Shown here piece by piece: positions 1 through 6,719 of a stretch of DNA of 7,151 bases (positions are counted from its first letter, which is position 1; each line of letters starts with the position of its first letter). The position numbers were made by a program, and so were the translations under genes. Source of the stretch: an uncultured beta proteobacterium. Lineage in GTDB: Bacteria > Pseudomonadota > Gammaproteobacteria > Burkholderiales > Rhodocyclaceae. The stretch spans positions 1 to 7,151 of the forward strand of contig CAIZHL010000091.1 in NCBI GenBank assembly GCA_903932755.1, in the 5' to 3' direction. The notes under the pieces are model-generated. The model saw only the letters and a program-made list of their open reading frames with translations. It was not told the DNA's origin and did no database searches.

Positions 1-1541
1 GCGGTGAAGAAGAAACCGCCGGCGTCCCGGTCTTCGAAGCGATCCAGCAGGGTGTCGGCCAGTTCGACGGCGAAGGCCAGGTCTGCCGGGCGGAATTCGG
101 CCTGCATCAGTTCGAGCAGGGCGGAGAGCAGGAAGGCGTGGTCGTCAAGGTAGGCGTCGAGGTGGGCGCGACCGTTCCTTGCGGTCGCCAGCAGGCGGCC
201 ATCTTTCCACATCGTGTTGCGGATGCAGTCCATCGCGCGCTGCGCCGAGACCAGCCATTCATTTCTGTCGAACGCGCGCGCGGCATGCGCCATGCCCTCG
301 ATCATCAGGGCGTTCCAGCTGGTCAGCACCTTGTCGTCGCGGCCGGGACGGATGCGGGTTTCGCGGGCGGCAAAAAGTTTTTCGCGTGCGGTGGCGAGCA
401 GGGGAATTTCCGCGTTGTCCAGCGGGCCGGCCACTTTTGCATGCCAATGGCGATTCTCGAAATTCGGCGGGCCGTCGAAGCCCCAGCGCCGTATCGCCAG
501 TGCCGACTCTTCCGGAGTCAGCAGGTGTTCCACTTCCCTGCGATCCCAGACGTAGTACTTGCCTTCCTCGCCTTCCGAGTCGGCATCGAGCGAGGAGTAG
601 TAGCCGCCGTCGGGCGCCTGCATCTCGCGCAGCACCCAGGTCGCGGTTTCGTCGGCGACGCGGGCATACAGGGGATCGCCGCCCCGCACCCAGGCGTCGG
701 CGCAGAGTCCCAGCAGCGGACCATTGTCGTAGAGCATTTTTTCGAAGTGCGGAATTTCCCAGCGCTCGTCGACGCTGTAACGGCAGAAGCCGCCGCCGAT
801 CTGGTCGTAGATGCCGCCTTCGCTCATGCGCGTCAGCGTGGTCAAGGCCATCCGGCGCGAACCTGCATCACCGCGACGCAGCAGAAAAGCGAGGTCGGTC
901 GGATGCGGGAACTTCGGTGCGCCGCCGAAGCCGCCGTTGCGGCTGTCGAAACCGCGGGCCAGCAGCGCTTCTGCGGCGGCCAGCGGCGCCGCGTCGAAGG
1001 TGGCGGCGACCCCGGCTTCGGGGACGGTGTCGGCCAGCGCCGCGCGCAATTCCGCCGCCTGGGCCGTGATGTCTTCGCGCCGGTCGCGGAAGGCTTCCGC
1101 CACGCGTTCGCAGAGGTCGGCGAAACCGGGCAGGCCGTAGCGCGGCTCCCTGGGGAAGTAGGTGCCGCCGAAGAAGGGTGTGCCGTCGGGCGCAAGGAAC
1201 ATGGTCAGCGGCCAGCCGCCGCTGCGCCGGGTCAGCATGTGGTGGGCGGTCTGGTAGATCTGATCGAGGTCGGGGCGCTCCTCGCGGTCGACCTTGATGT
1301 TCACGAACAGGCGGTTCATCACCGCCGCTACCCCATCATCCTCGAAGGATTCGTGGGCCATGACGTGACACCAGTGGCAGGCGGAATAGCCGATCGAAAG
1401 CAGGATAGGACGCTTCTCCTGGCGCGCAAGAGTGAGCGTTTGCTCATCCCAGGGCTGCCCGTGCACAGGGTTGTCGGCGTGCTGCAGCAGATAAGGGGAA
1501 GTTTCGGCGGCGAGCCGGTTGGACAGCGGCGGTAGCGACAT
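1..1541 (-). CDS. YyaL/DUF255 thioredoxin-domain protein (SSP411/spermatogenesis-associated protein 20 family), 3' end outside the window
   Basis: The frame is open from ATG 1541 to the window edge, 513 codons without a stop. The family is usually somewhat under 700 residues, so the C-terminal quarter is missing. Residues 1-165 form the thioredoxin-like (Thioredox_DsbH) domain. It shows [13 protein letters not shown] near residue 13, the SACHWCHVM motif with the CxxC pair Cys55/Cys58, KVDREERPD near 83 and GGTYFP near 125. The rest resembles the alpha/alpha-barrel part of the family, with [35 protein letters not shown] and [16 protein letters not shown]. The biochemical role of bacterial members is not settled; a redox or thiol function is inferred from the CxxC. 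Position 28 is Gly in VHGQPW, where relatives normally have Trp. ATG 1541 has GAGG seven bases upstream. An in-frame ATG at 1565 would add eight residues, with a weaker AGG before it. An IscR-like palindrome lies directly upstream. Confidence 0.93.
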   Translation of the reverse strand, partial: MSLPPLSNRLAAETSPYLLQHADNPVHGQPWDEQTLTLARQEKRPILLSIGYSACHWCHVMAHESFEDDGVAAVMNRLFVNIKVDREERPDLDQIYQTAHHMLTRRSGGWPLTMFLAPDGTPFFGGTYFPREPRYGLPGFADLCERVAEAFRDRREDITAQAAELRAALADTVPEAGVAATFDAAPLAAAEALLARGFDSRNGGFGGAPKFPHPTDLAFLLRRGDAGSRRMALTTLTRMSEGGIYDQIGGGFCRYSVDERWEIPHFEKMLYDNGPLLGLCADAWVRGGDPLYARVADETATWVLREMQAPDGGYYSSLDADSEGEEGKYYVWDRREVEHLLTPEESALAIRRWGFDGPPNFENRHWHAKVAGPLDNAEIPLLATAREKLFAARETRIRPGRDDKVLTSWNALMIEGMAHAARAFDRNEWLVSAQRAMDCIRNTMWKDGRLLATARNGRAHLDAYLDDHAFLLSALLELMQAEFRPADLAFAVELADTLLDRFEDRDAGGFFFT

Positions 1542-1569
1542 GGGGGACCCTCGGGAAGAGGCCATGACT

Positions 1570-1594
1570 ATACCTGATGAAATTAGTCAGGTAT
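1570..1594 (-). promoter_or_regulatory. IscR type 1-like operator upstream of the YyaL gene
   Basis: A perfect 10-bp inverted repeat, CTATACCTGA / TCAGGTATAG, occupies 1568-1577 and 1587-1596 with a 9-base centre. The inner 25 bp (1570-1594) fits the published E. coli IscR type 1 consensus, whose halves are ATASYYGACT and AGTCRRSTAT around RWWWY, at 23 of 25 positions by my count. The two mismatches are adjacent. The site ends about 29 bp before ATG 1541, where an operator overlapping the promoter would lie. IscR and related Rrf2 regulators control iron-sulfur and redox genes. Binding here is inferred from the motif alone, and no iscR gene is in the window. Confidence 0.55.
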
Positions 1595-1729
1595 AGCCTT
1601 GCTCCAGCCTTGTGACGGCGTCCTGTGCCGGCGAGAATGGATACCAAGACAGCCGACCGGAGGCGGCAACGAGGAGATACGTTGACCAGTTTCCGCGGCC
1701 AGGCGGTCGCGACGCATCCATTGCCTGCG

Positions 1730-4700
1730 TCATTCGTGGACCGCTGGCGTTCCAACCAGCCTGGCATCGGCCGACTTCCGTAACCAGTACAACAAGGTCG
1801 TACAGAGGGCATCCGGTTCGAACGGTTTGCCGATGTGGTCGTCCATGCCCGCGGCAAGACAAACATTGCGATCTTCATCGAAGGCATTGGCCGTCAGGGC
1901 CAGAATCGGGACGCCGGCCATGCCGGGTATCTGACGGATCGCGCGGGTAGCGTCCAGGCCGTTCATCACCGGCATCTGCACATCCATCAGGATCAGCGCA
2001 TGGACGCCACGAGCTGCCTTTTCTACCGCCTCCTGTCCGTTGCTTGCAACATCAGGCACGAGGCCGGCGTCCTCCAGCAGCAAAACCAGCACCTCCCGGT
2101 TCACGGGTTCGTCTTCGGCCACCAGGACCCGGACGCCCGCGAACAGTCGCGCCAGTGTCTCCCGCGGGGATTCTGCGGGTCGCAAATTGGCGGCCTGCGA
2201 ATCGCTGGTCGCCCGCCTGAGCCGCAGGGTCGCCCAGAAGGTGCTGCCCCGGCCTTCCTCGCTGGTCACCCCGGCATCGCCACCCATCAGGATTGCGATG
2301 CGTTTGGAGATGATCAGGCCCAGACCGGTGCCGCCGTATTTGCGGTTCATCGAGCCGTCGGCCTGGATAAAGGGGTGGAACAGCCGTGCCTGCTGTTCGG
2401 GGCTGATGCCGACGCCCTGGTCCGTGATTTCGATTTTCAATAAAACGCTGCGGCTGTCTTCTGCGGCGGCGCTGGCACGCACCACGATCCGGCCGCGCTC
2501 GGAAAACTTGATGGCATTGCCGGTGAAGTTGATCAGGATCTGGCGCAGGCGCATGGCGTCGCCGCACAACCGGTCGGGCAGGGCCGGATCGATCTGCCAC
2601 GACAGGCTCAGGCCCTTGGCCAGGGCAGGCGCTTCCTGCATGTGCATGGCATCGTCAATGGCCTCTGCAAGCGTAAAGTCTTTCTCTTCCAGCGTCAGCC
2701 GGTCGGACTCGATCTTGGAAATATCGAGGATGTCGTTGATGACCGAGAGCAGATGTTTCGCCGCACCCTGGCTTTTGTTGAGCCAGTCGATCTGTGTGGG
2801 ATCCGTGGCCCGGCGCAGTACCAGGTCGGTCATGCCCATGATGCCGTTCATCGGCGTGCGCAGTTCATGGCTCATGTTGGAGAGGAACATGCTCTTGGCG
2901 CGGTTGGCGGCTTCGGCGTCGTCGCGGGCTTGTGACAGTTCCGCGGTGCGGGACAGCACCAGTTCTTCGAGGTGGTGGCGGTGCTGTTCCAGTTCGGCTT
3001 CATTCTGCTTGCGCTCGGTGATGTCGGTATGCATCCCGATCATGCGCAGCGGTTTGGCGTCGGCGTCACGCTCGATCACCAGGCCGCGGTCAAGAATCCA
3101 TTTCCAGCTGCCGTCCTTGCAGCCGGCGCGGTGCTCATTGACGTAAGCCGGCGTTTTGCCTTCGAAATGCGCCTGTATATCGGCCATGACCTGCGCCATG
3201 TCGTCGGGATGGACACGCCTGCTCCATTCATCAAGGTGGTCGCCAATCTCGTCCGGCGCAAAACCGAGCATCTCTTTCCAGCGCCTGCTGAAGAACACCG
3301 TGCTCTGCGCTACGTTCCAGTCCCACAGGCCGTCGCCGGATCCATCGATGGCAAACTTCAAGCGCTCCTCGCTGTCACGGAGCGCCAGTTCGATCTGCTT
3401 TCGTTCGGTGATGTCGTAAAGAGTTACAAGATGGAGACCTTCCTGGGACTCGCCAAGCGGGCTGGTAGCGGCCAGCACCGTTCTATCCGTGCTGTCCTTG
3501 CAGCGGACGCTTAACTCCATCGGCTCGAACGGTGTATTCGATAGCTGGGCCTTTCGCAGCTTGTCCTGCCAATTTGCAGCCACCCATTGCCGATAGGTCG
3601 CGTCCGGATAAGCCTTCGGCCACCACTGCTCCAAAGCGGGAATGTCGATCTGGCTGTAGCCGAATGTCCGGGTAAATGCGGCATTCAGATAGGTGATCGT
3701 GCCTTGCGCATCGTTCACAGCGCTGGGCACCGGCGATGCGTCGATGATTGCCCTGTAAAGGAGTTCGTTAGTGCGCTGCAGGTCAGTCCGACGCCTTGCT
3801 TCCAGTTCGTCCAGGTGCTGGCGACGCAAGGCATAGCGGTAGGCGGCAAATCCGCCGGCGAACAGGAGGAACAGCGCGAGATAGGTTCCGCTCACCCGTT
3901 TCCACCACAAGGCGCGAATTTCCGACATGGGCAAGGCGACGAACAAGGTGACGGGGTAGTCCGGCAAGCGGCGAAACGCATTCAGGAAGTCCGGCCCGTC
4001 CAGGCTGCTCGGTCCCTGGACATGCCCGCTCCCGGGGAATCCCTCCGCCTGGAGGTACTTGACCAGCGCACCCGTTCTCGGTTGTCCGTAAATCTCCTCC
4101 AGGCTCTTATCGGCGGGGGCCGGATAGCGGCTCAACAGGTATCCGTTGTCGCGCATCAATCCGATGGCCGCTTTGGCTGTAATGGGGGCGTCCATCCAGA
4201 ACGAGCGGAGATGCTCGTGGGGCAGATTGGCGCTGATGATGTAGCTCAAGCGGCCCTGACGATCCTTTATCGCAAACCGGACCGGGACAATCACGACCTT
4301 GGTGACAAGGCCTACCAACGGCCGACCAATGTTCAGAATCGTTCCCTGCTTGTTGAACTCATCGAGGAATGCGACGAACGATGCCTCCCTGGCCAGAGAA
4401 AGGCTGGTCGTGCCCGGCGGACTTTTTGCCGTCAATAGAATTGTGCCGTCCGCCTGGATGAGCGTGACGTTGAACAACTCCGCATGTCGCTCCTTGAACC
4501 TCCTGACCAATAGATACGCGCGGTCGAGGTCAATCTTGACGTTGTCTTGAATCAAGTCCTCACTGAGATCCTTCAGGCCGGCTTCCAGCGCCTTGAAATA
4601 ATTGTTGACCGCACGGGTTTCCAGCTCCGTGATCGTCATCAGGTGGCTGACGTTTTCGCGCTTCTCGTCGAACCAGGCCTGCCAACTGATTGCCGCCGCA

Positions 4701-4831
4701 AAAACCAGCAGCAGAAACGCCAGTGCCCCGGCAATGCGGCCGAGACGCCGGGCAGAACTCGTTGCTTTCAACCCAGGGGGGGCGGTGAGGCCAGCCGGTC
4801 TGCTTGCACGGCATTGCCCTCGGATACCCAT
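1730..4831 (-). CDS. Hybrid sensor histidine kinase: dCache-like sensor, two PAS domains, HisKA, HATPase_c, receiver
   Basis: This 1033-residue inner-membrane kinase should sense a periplasmic ligand and phosphorylate its own receiver. Domains in order: TM1 about 33-53; periplasmic Cache-like region about 55-310, with IGLMRDNGYLLSRYP at 223-237; TM2 about 314-333; PAS 1 about 355-480 ending in DITERK; PAS 2 with PAC about 486-610, again ending in DITERK; coiled coil about 610-645; HisKA with SHELRTPMNG and phospho-acceptor His655; HATPase_c with an N box at Asn768/Asn772, DQGVG at 804-808 and GGTGLGL at 833-839; receiver about 900-1015 with acidic Glu906/Asp907, phospho-acceptor Asp950 and Lys1002. 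There is no Hpt domain, so an outside Hpt protein may complete the relay. ATG 4831 is the first ordinary start after an in-frame stop at 4888-4886, but its ribosome site is weak (GGA only). TTG at codon 21 is another option, and a start at 4934 would need a frameshift. The ligand and target genes are unknown. Confidence 0.93.
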   Translation of the reverse strand: MGIRGQCRASRPAGLTAPPGLKATSSARRLGRIAGALAFLLLVFAAAISWQAWFDEKRENVSHLMTITELETRAVNNYFKALEAGLKDLSEDLIQDNVKIDLDRAYLLVRRFKERHAELFNVTLIQADGTILLTAKSPPGTTSLSLAREASFVAFLDEFNKQGTILNIGRPLVGLVTKVVIVPVRFAIKDRQGRLSYIISANLPHEHLRSFWMDAPITAKAAIGLMRDNGYLLSRYPAPADKSLEEIYGQPRTGALVKYLQAEGFPGSGHVQGPSSLDGPDFLNAFRRLPDYPVTLFVALPMSEIRALWWKRVSGTYLALFLLFAGGFAAYRYALRRQHLDELEARRRTDLQRTNELLYRAIIDASPVPSAVNDAQGTITYLNAAFTRTFGYSQIDIPALEQWWPKAYPDATYRQWVAANWQDKLRKAQLSNTPFEPMELSVRCKDSTDRTVLAATSPLGESQEGLHLVTLYDITERKQIELALRDSEERLKFAIDGSGDGLWDWNVAQSTVFFSRRWKEMLGFAPDEIGDHLDEWSRRVHPDDMAQVMADIQAHFEGKTPAYVNEHRAGCKDGSWKWILDRGLVIERDADAKPLRMIGMHTDITERKQNEAELEQHRHHLEELVLSRTAELSQARDDAEAANRAKSMFLSNMSHELRTPMNGIMGMTDLVLRRATDPTQIDWLNKSQGAAKHLLSVINDILDISKIESDRLTLEEKDFTLAEAIDDAMHMQEAPALAKGLSLSWQIDPALPDRLCGDAMRLRQILINFTGNAIKFSERGRIVVRASAAAEDSRSVLLKIEITDQGVGISPEQQARLFHPFIQADGSMNRKYGGTGLGLIISKRIAILMGGDAGVTSEEGRGSTFWATLRLRRATSDSQAANLRPAESPRETLARLFAGVRVLVAEDEPVNREVLVLLLEDAGLVPDVASNGQEAVEKAARGVHALILMDVQMPVMNGLDATRAIRQIPGMAGVPILALTANAFDEDRNVCLAAGMDDHIGKPFEPDALCTTLLYWLRKSADARLVGTPAVHE
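4776..4782 (-). repeat. C7 homopolymer tract (coding strand) near the 5' end of the kinase gene
   Basis: Seven G on the given strand read as seven C in the kinase message, within codons 17-19 of the ATG 4831 frame. Losing one C here would join the kinase body to the frame that starts at ATG 4934, which has a much better ribosome site. The tract may be a real slippage site, a base-count error, or of no consequence. Confidence 0.6.
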
Positions 4832-4940
4832 CGGATCCGGAAGCTGTGCCAGCTTCTTCGTCGCAGTCGGTCGTCGAAAGATTCGTCATTGGATGTGCTG
4901 CTAGCCCCCGAATTGCGTCGGAATCGCTCTGCATGAAGAG

Positions 4941-4956
4941 CTCCCCCGGGGGGGGG
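4941..4956 (-). promoter_or_regulatory. C9/G5 tract containing a strong ribosome-binding-site match for ATG 4934
   Basis: Read on the minus strand, nine C (4956-4948) are followed by GGGGGAG (4947-4941), then six bases and ATG 4934. GGGGGAG at that spacing is a better Shine-Dalgarno match than anything before ATG 4831. The CCCCCGGGGG core is itself a palindrome. The frame from 4934 is not the kinase frame and runs 124 codons to 4560. Either it is chance, or a short leader peptide, or the true kinase start with a one-base error further on. Long G/C tracts are also slippage-prone. Confidence 0.4.
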
Positions 4957-5026
4957 ACGGGTATTAGTGCGATAAGAGAATCGGACTCTGGCGGAATAGT
5001 CGAAATCGAATTGCCATTTGGTGGTT

Positions 5027-5053
5027 ATAGACCTTTTTGGGCCAGTGGTCTAT
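5027..5053. repeat. 7-bp perfect inverted repeat with 13-base spacer, possible operator
   Basis: ATAGACC (5027-5033) and GGTCTAT (5047-5053) are exact reverse complements in the A+T-richer part of the region upstream of the kinase. No T run follows on either strand, so it is not an obvious terminator. A regulator binding site for the kinase promoter is possible. At this arm length chance is also possible. Confidence 0.3.
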
Positions 5054-5233
5054 TCGAAGATATCGCAAAAACAAGTCACCTTGGCCATTTGGGCCGATTC
5101 TCGAGGCGTTGCGCTTGGAAGAATGCGCCTGCTGCACGCGCCGCACCCGCTCTTCCAGTACGTTCCGGTTTCGACGGGCAGGTCGGCTATTTTCTCGACG
5201 ATTGGGCCGGACGCCAGCTTATTGAATACCAAT

Positions 5234-5263
5234 CCGCCGGGACGACTCGAATCAGCCTGGCGG
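5234..5263 (-). terminator. Imperfect hairpin just after the cheY-like stop, possible terminator
   Basis: Arms CCGCCGGG (5234-5241) and CCTGGCGG (5256-5263) pair over eight positions with one mismatch (A:C on the transcribed strand), and part of the loop can also pair. It begins five bases after the TGA at 5271-5269. There is no U-rich tail, so it would be a weak or factor-dependent terminator, or an mRNA-stabilising structure. Confidence 0.35.
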
Positions 5264-5268
5264 GCCGG

Positions 5269-5691
5269 TCAGATCCCCATCTTTTCGAAGATCTTGTTTA
5301 GTTTTTCCTGCAGCGTGGCTGCCGTGAAAGGCTTGGCGATGCAACTCGACGCTCCGGCCTGGACCGCGGCGGCGATGTTTTCCTTCTTGGCCTCGGCCGT
5401 GATCATGAGGAAAGGCAGGGATTTCAGCTCGGCATCGGCGCGCATGGTCTGCAGCAGGGTGAGGCCGTCCATATTCGGCATGTTCCAGTCGGAGACGACG
5501 ACCTCGAAGCCGCCCTGGCGCAGCTTGGACAGCGCCGCGGCGCCGTCCTCGGCCTCTTCGACATTGGTAAAGCCCAGTTCCTTGAGCAGGTTGCGCACGA
5601 TGCGGCGCATGGTCGAGAAGTCGTCGACCACCAGGAACTTGAGTGAAGTGCGGTCGGGCAGGGTCTCGGTCGGTGGCACCATAGGCGGCAC
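5269..5691 (-). CDS. CheY-type single-domain response regulator with a Tyr-to-Cys change at the switch position
   Basis: This 140-residue protein is one receiver domain with no output domain. It closely resembles chemotaxis Che[21 protein letters not shown] at 18-37, [10 protein letters not shown] at 67-76, [10 protein letters not shown] at 96-105, and a CheY-like tail [21 protein letters not shown]. The acidic pair is Asp23/Asp24, the phospho-acceptor Asp68, the switch threonine Thr98 and the conserved lysine Lys120. Ordinary CheY has GYVVKPF before the lysine; here it is SCIAKPF, so Cys117 replaces the Tyr106 equivalent that reports phosphorylation to FliM. No other che or flagellar gene is in the window. 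GTG 5691 has GAGG four bases upstream; ATG 5682 (codon 4) lacks a well-placed site. It could be a motility CheY or a paralogue serving another kinase, so I give no gene symbol. Confidence 0.9.
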   Translation of the reverse strand: MPPMVPPTETLPDRTSLKFLVVDDFSTMRRIVRNLLKELGFTNVEEAEDGAAALSKLRQGGFEVVVSDWNMPNMDGLTLLQTMRADAELKSLPFLMITAEAKKENIAAAVQAGASSCIAKPFTAATLQEKLNKIFEKMGI

Positions 5692-5695
5692 TATG

Positions 5696-5699
5696 CCTC
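5696..5699 (-). promoter_or_regulatory. Ribosome binding site (GAGG) favouring GTG 5691 for the cheY-like gene
   Basis: GAGG lies four bases before GTG 5691 and 13 before ATG 5682. The first spacing is short but usable and the second too long, so the GTG is preferred. The first ten residues are not conserved in CheY, so either start gives an intact receiver. Confidence 0.4.
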
Positions 5700-5741
5700 A
5701 GGCACACGCCGGCCAAAACCGTGAATACGGGCGGGAACTGC

Positions 5742-6191
5742 CTAGCTATCTCCGAGCAGACCCTGCCACCAGCGCTTCCGGTTCTCCGGCGCTGAGCTGG
5801 TGGCGACGATTTCGTCGGGTGGCAGACGGCTCATGATCCAGCCCGGCAGCGGCGGGTTTTTGGAGGAACCGCAGGAGGAGCCGAGCTTGTTCGGGTCGTA
5901 AATCTTGATCAGGCTGGGGTTTTCCAGGTCGTCGACATAGACGATGCCGCAGTAGGACTCATGGTGCTCCGCCCGCAGCAGGGCATCGATGCGTTCGATG
6001 AAGGCGCTGACCGCGGCGGCAGCGGCCGGGGCCATGCCAAAAGTCGGCGCTGGCGAGACGCCGACGGCCACCAGATACCAGCCGGCGGCGGGGTCGATGC
6101 GTTGCCAGAGCGCCGTCAGTTGATCCCAGGCCAACACCGACCAGAGGCGGCCGGTGTAGAGGCGCTGGAATTCGGTCGGTTCGGTGGTCAC
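5742..6191 (-). CDS. Unrecognised soluble protein, 149 residues
   Basis: I do not recognise this family. From GTG 6191 the protein begins MTTEPTEFQRLYTGRLW. It has no signal peptide and no clear membrane segment, though residues 52-66 are an alanine-rich stretch. Trp is frequent (18, 22, 29, 38, 118, 141, 142). CGIVYVDDLENPSLIKIYDP (81-100) looks like two strands with a turn, followed by NKLGSSCGSSKNPPLPGW and SRLPPDEI. Cys81 and Cys107 are the only cysteines, and SSCGSS could be a reactive or metal-binding loop (inference). The end is basic and Trp-rich (NRKRWWQG). The frame is open back to ATG 6275, but that start would overlap the DsrE gene by 47 bases and adds residues unlike the rest. 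GTG 6191 lies 37 bases after the DsrE stop, with no strong ribosome site. Position suggests co-transcription with the DsrE gene upstream and the cheY-like gene 50 bases downstream. Confidence 0.75.
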   Translation of the reverse strand: MTTEPTEFQRLYTGRLWSVLAWDQLTALWQRIDPAAGWYLVAVGVSPAPTFGMAPAAAAAVSAFIERIDALLRAEHHESYCGIVYVDDLENPSLIKIYDPNKLGSSCGSSKNPPLPGWIMSRLPPDEIVATSSAPENRKRWWQGLLGDS

Positions 6192-6228
6192 GCCGGCAAT
6201 TCTGCCCGAGTTGCCACCGAGGTTTGGC

Positions 6229-6651
6229 TCAATACGACAGGGTCTTGACGTTGGGCTGCAGGAAATACGCCGCAACGTCGGCGGGCTTGGCGACGCCGAT
6301 GCCCTCGATCAGGTCGGTCGGCTTGAGGTCGGCGTTGGGCAGGAACAGCGCGCAGACTTCCACTTTGGCGCCGGCTTTCATCAGCCCCTGCAGAAGTTCC
6401 TTGGGCGACTTGTTCATCGGCTTGAGTACGGCGGACTCCTTGTCCTTGACCGCCAGCTGGCCGCCGTCGCTGCACAGGAGCACGCGTACCGCGGCTTTCT
6501 GTGCCAGCGCCTGGCTGGCGAGGACCATGGCCACGCCCTGGGTTTGGGTGACGCCCGAGTTGATGCTGACGAGGAGCTCGGCGGGGCTTTGGGCATGGAC
6601 GGGCAGGGCGCAGGAAAGACCCAGCGCGAGGGCGATGGAAAGCTTGTGCAT
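6229..6651 (-). CDS. Exported DsrE-family protein
   Basis: A 140-residue precursor. Residues 1-20 are a classic signal peptide (MHK, hydrophobic core, then PVHA before QS), so the mature protein of about 120 residues should be periplasmic. The rest has the DsrE/DsrF-like layout: strand LLVSINSG at 26-33, helix to about 52, VRVLLCSDGGQLAV at 55-68, helix KSPKELLQGLMKAGAKV, VEVCALFLPN at 97-106, then a C-terminal helix and ADVAAYFLQPNVKTLSY. Cys100 in the VxVC motif matches the usual active cysteine region of DsrE/TusD proteins, and Cys60 is a second candidate. Family members bind or pass on sulfane sulfur as cysteine persulfide. DsrE and TusD themselves are cytoplasmic, so the signal peptide is notable. 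GGAG eight bases before the ATG supports this start. The upstream rhodanese gene suggests a sulfur donor or partner. Confidence 0.85.
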   Translation of the reverse strand: MHKLSIALALGLSCALPVHAQSPAELLVSINSGVTQTQGVAMVLASQALAQKAAVRVLLCSDGGQLAVKDKESAVLKPMNKSPKELLQGLMKAGAKVEVCALFLPNADLKPTDLIEGIGVAKPADVAAYFLQPNVKTLSY

Positions 6652-6681
6652 TTTTTGTTCTCCGGTGATTTGCTGCGGGGT

Positions 6682-6706
6682 GCCGGACGGCAGGGTGCCG
6701 TCCGGC
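6682..6706 (-). terminator. Perfect 10-bp hairpin between the rhodanese and DsrE genes (weak terminator or mRNA-processing element)
   Basis: GCCGGACGGC (6682-6691) and GCCGTCCGGC (6697-6706) are exact reverse complements around a 5-base loop. On the transcribed strand the hairpin starts 13 bases after the rhodanese stop and ends 17 bases before the GGAG of the DsrE gene. No U run follows, so full intrinsic termination is unlikely. Partial termination, or protection of the upstream message, would set different levels for the two genes. Confidence 0.5.
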
Positions 6707-6719
6707 GCTTAATGCATGA

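Larger units (their letters stand above)
4832..5268. other. 437-bp stretch without a convincing gene, upstream of the kinase
   Basis: This lies between the cheY-like stop and the kinase start. Short open frames exist on both strands, but none shows a recognisable motif or resembles the neighbouring proteins. About 4961-5090 is visibly richer in A+T than the flanks, as expected for a promoter region of the kinase gene, but I cannot fix -35 and -10 boxes. It holds a C9/G5 tract with a ribosome-site-like GGGGGAG, an inverted repeat at 5027-5053 and a hairpin near the cheY-like end. A decayed gene cannot be excluded. Confidence 0.6.

Noticed and set aside
138..1535. A 465-codon open frame on the plus strand
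   Set aside because: It lies opposite the YyaL gene, whose minus-strand product has many family motifs. The plus-strand translation is low-complexity and matches nothing I know; it is a GC-rich antisense shadow.
1568..1596. The palindrome after the kinase gene as its transcription terminator
   Set aside because: It is A/T-containing, has no T run after it, lies more than 130 bp past the kinase stop, and matches a known operator consensus much better.
2040..3146. Long plus-strand open frame opposite the kinase
   Set aside because: Serine/arginine-rich translation without motifs, opposite well-conserved HisKA and HATPase domains.
3587..4438. 283-codon plus-strand open frame opposite the kinase sensor region
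   Set aside because: No recognisable domain; the minus-strand Cache and PAS reading explains the sequence.
4560..4934. 124-codon minus-strand frame with a good ribosome site, as a separate gene
   Set aside because: It overlaps the kinase N-terminus and its later part is simply the kinase read out of frame. Kept only as a finding about the kinase start.
4964..5232. Short minus-strand frames in the intergenic region as a decayed gene or transposase remnant
   Set aside because: Translations show no family motif and there are no flanking inverted or direct repeats to suggest a mobile element.
5018..5836. 272-codon plus-strand open frame spanning the intergenic region, the cheY-like gene and the unknown gene's end
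   Set aside because: Most of it is antisense to the clear CheY-like gene, and the part in the intergenic region has no recognisable motif.
5742..6275. ATG 6275 as the start of the unknown protein
   Set aside because: It would overlap the DsrE coding sequence by 47 bases, and the extra 28 residues are a shadow of the DsrE C-terminus.
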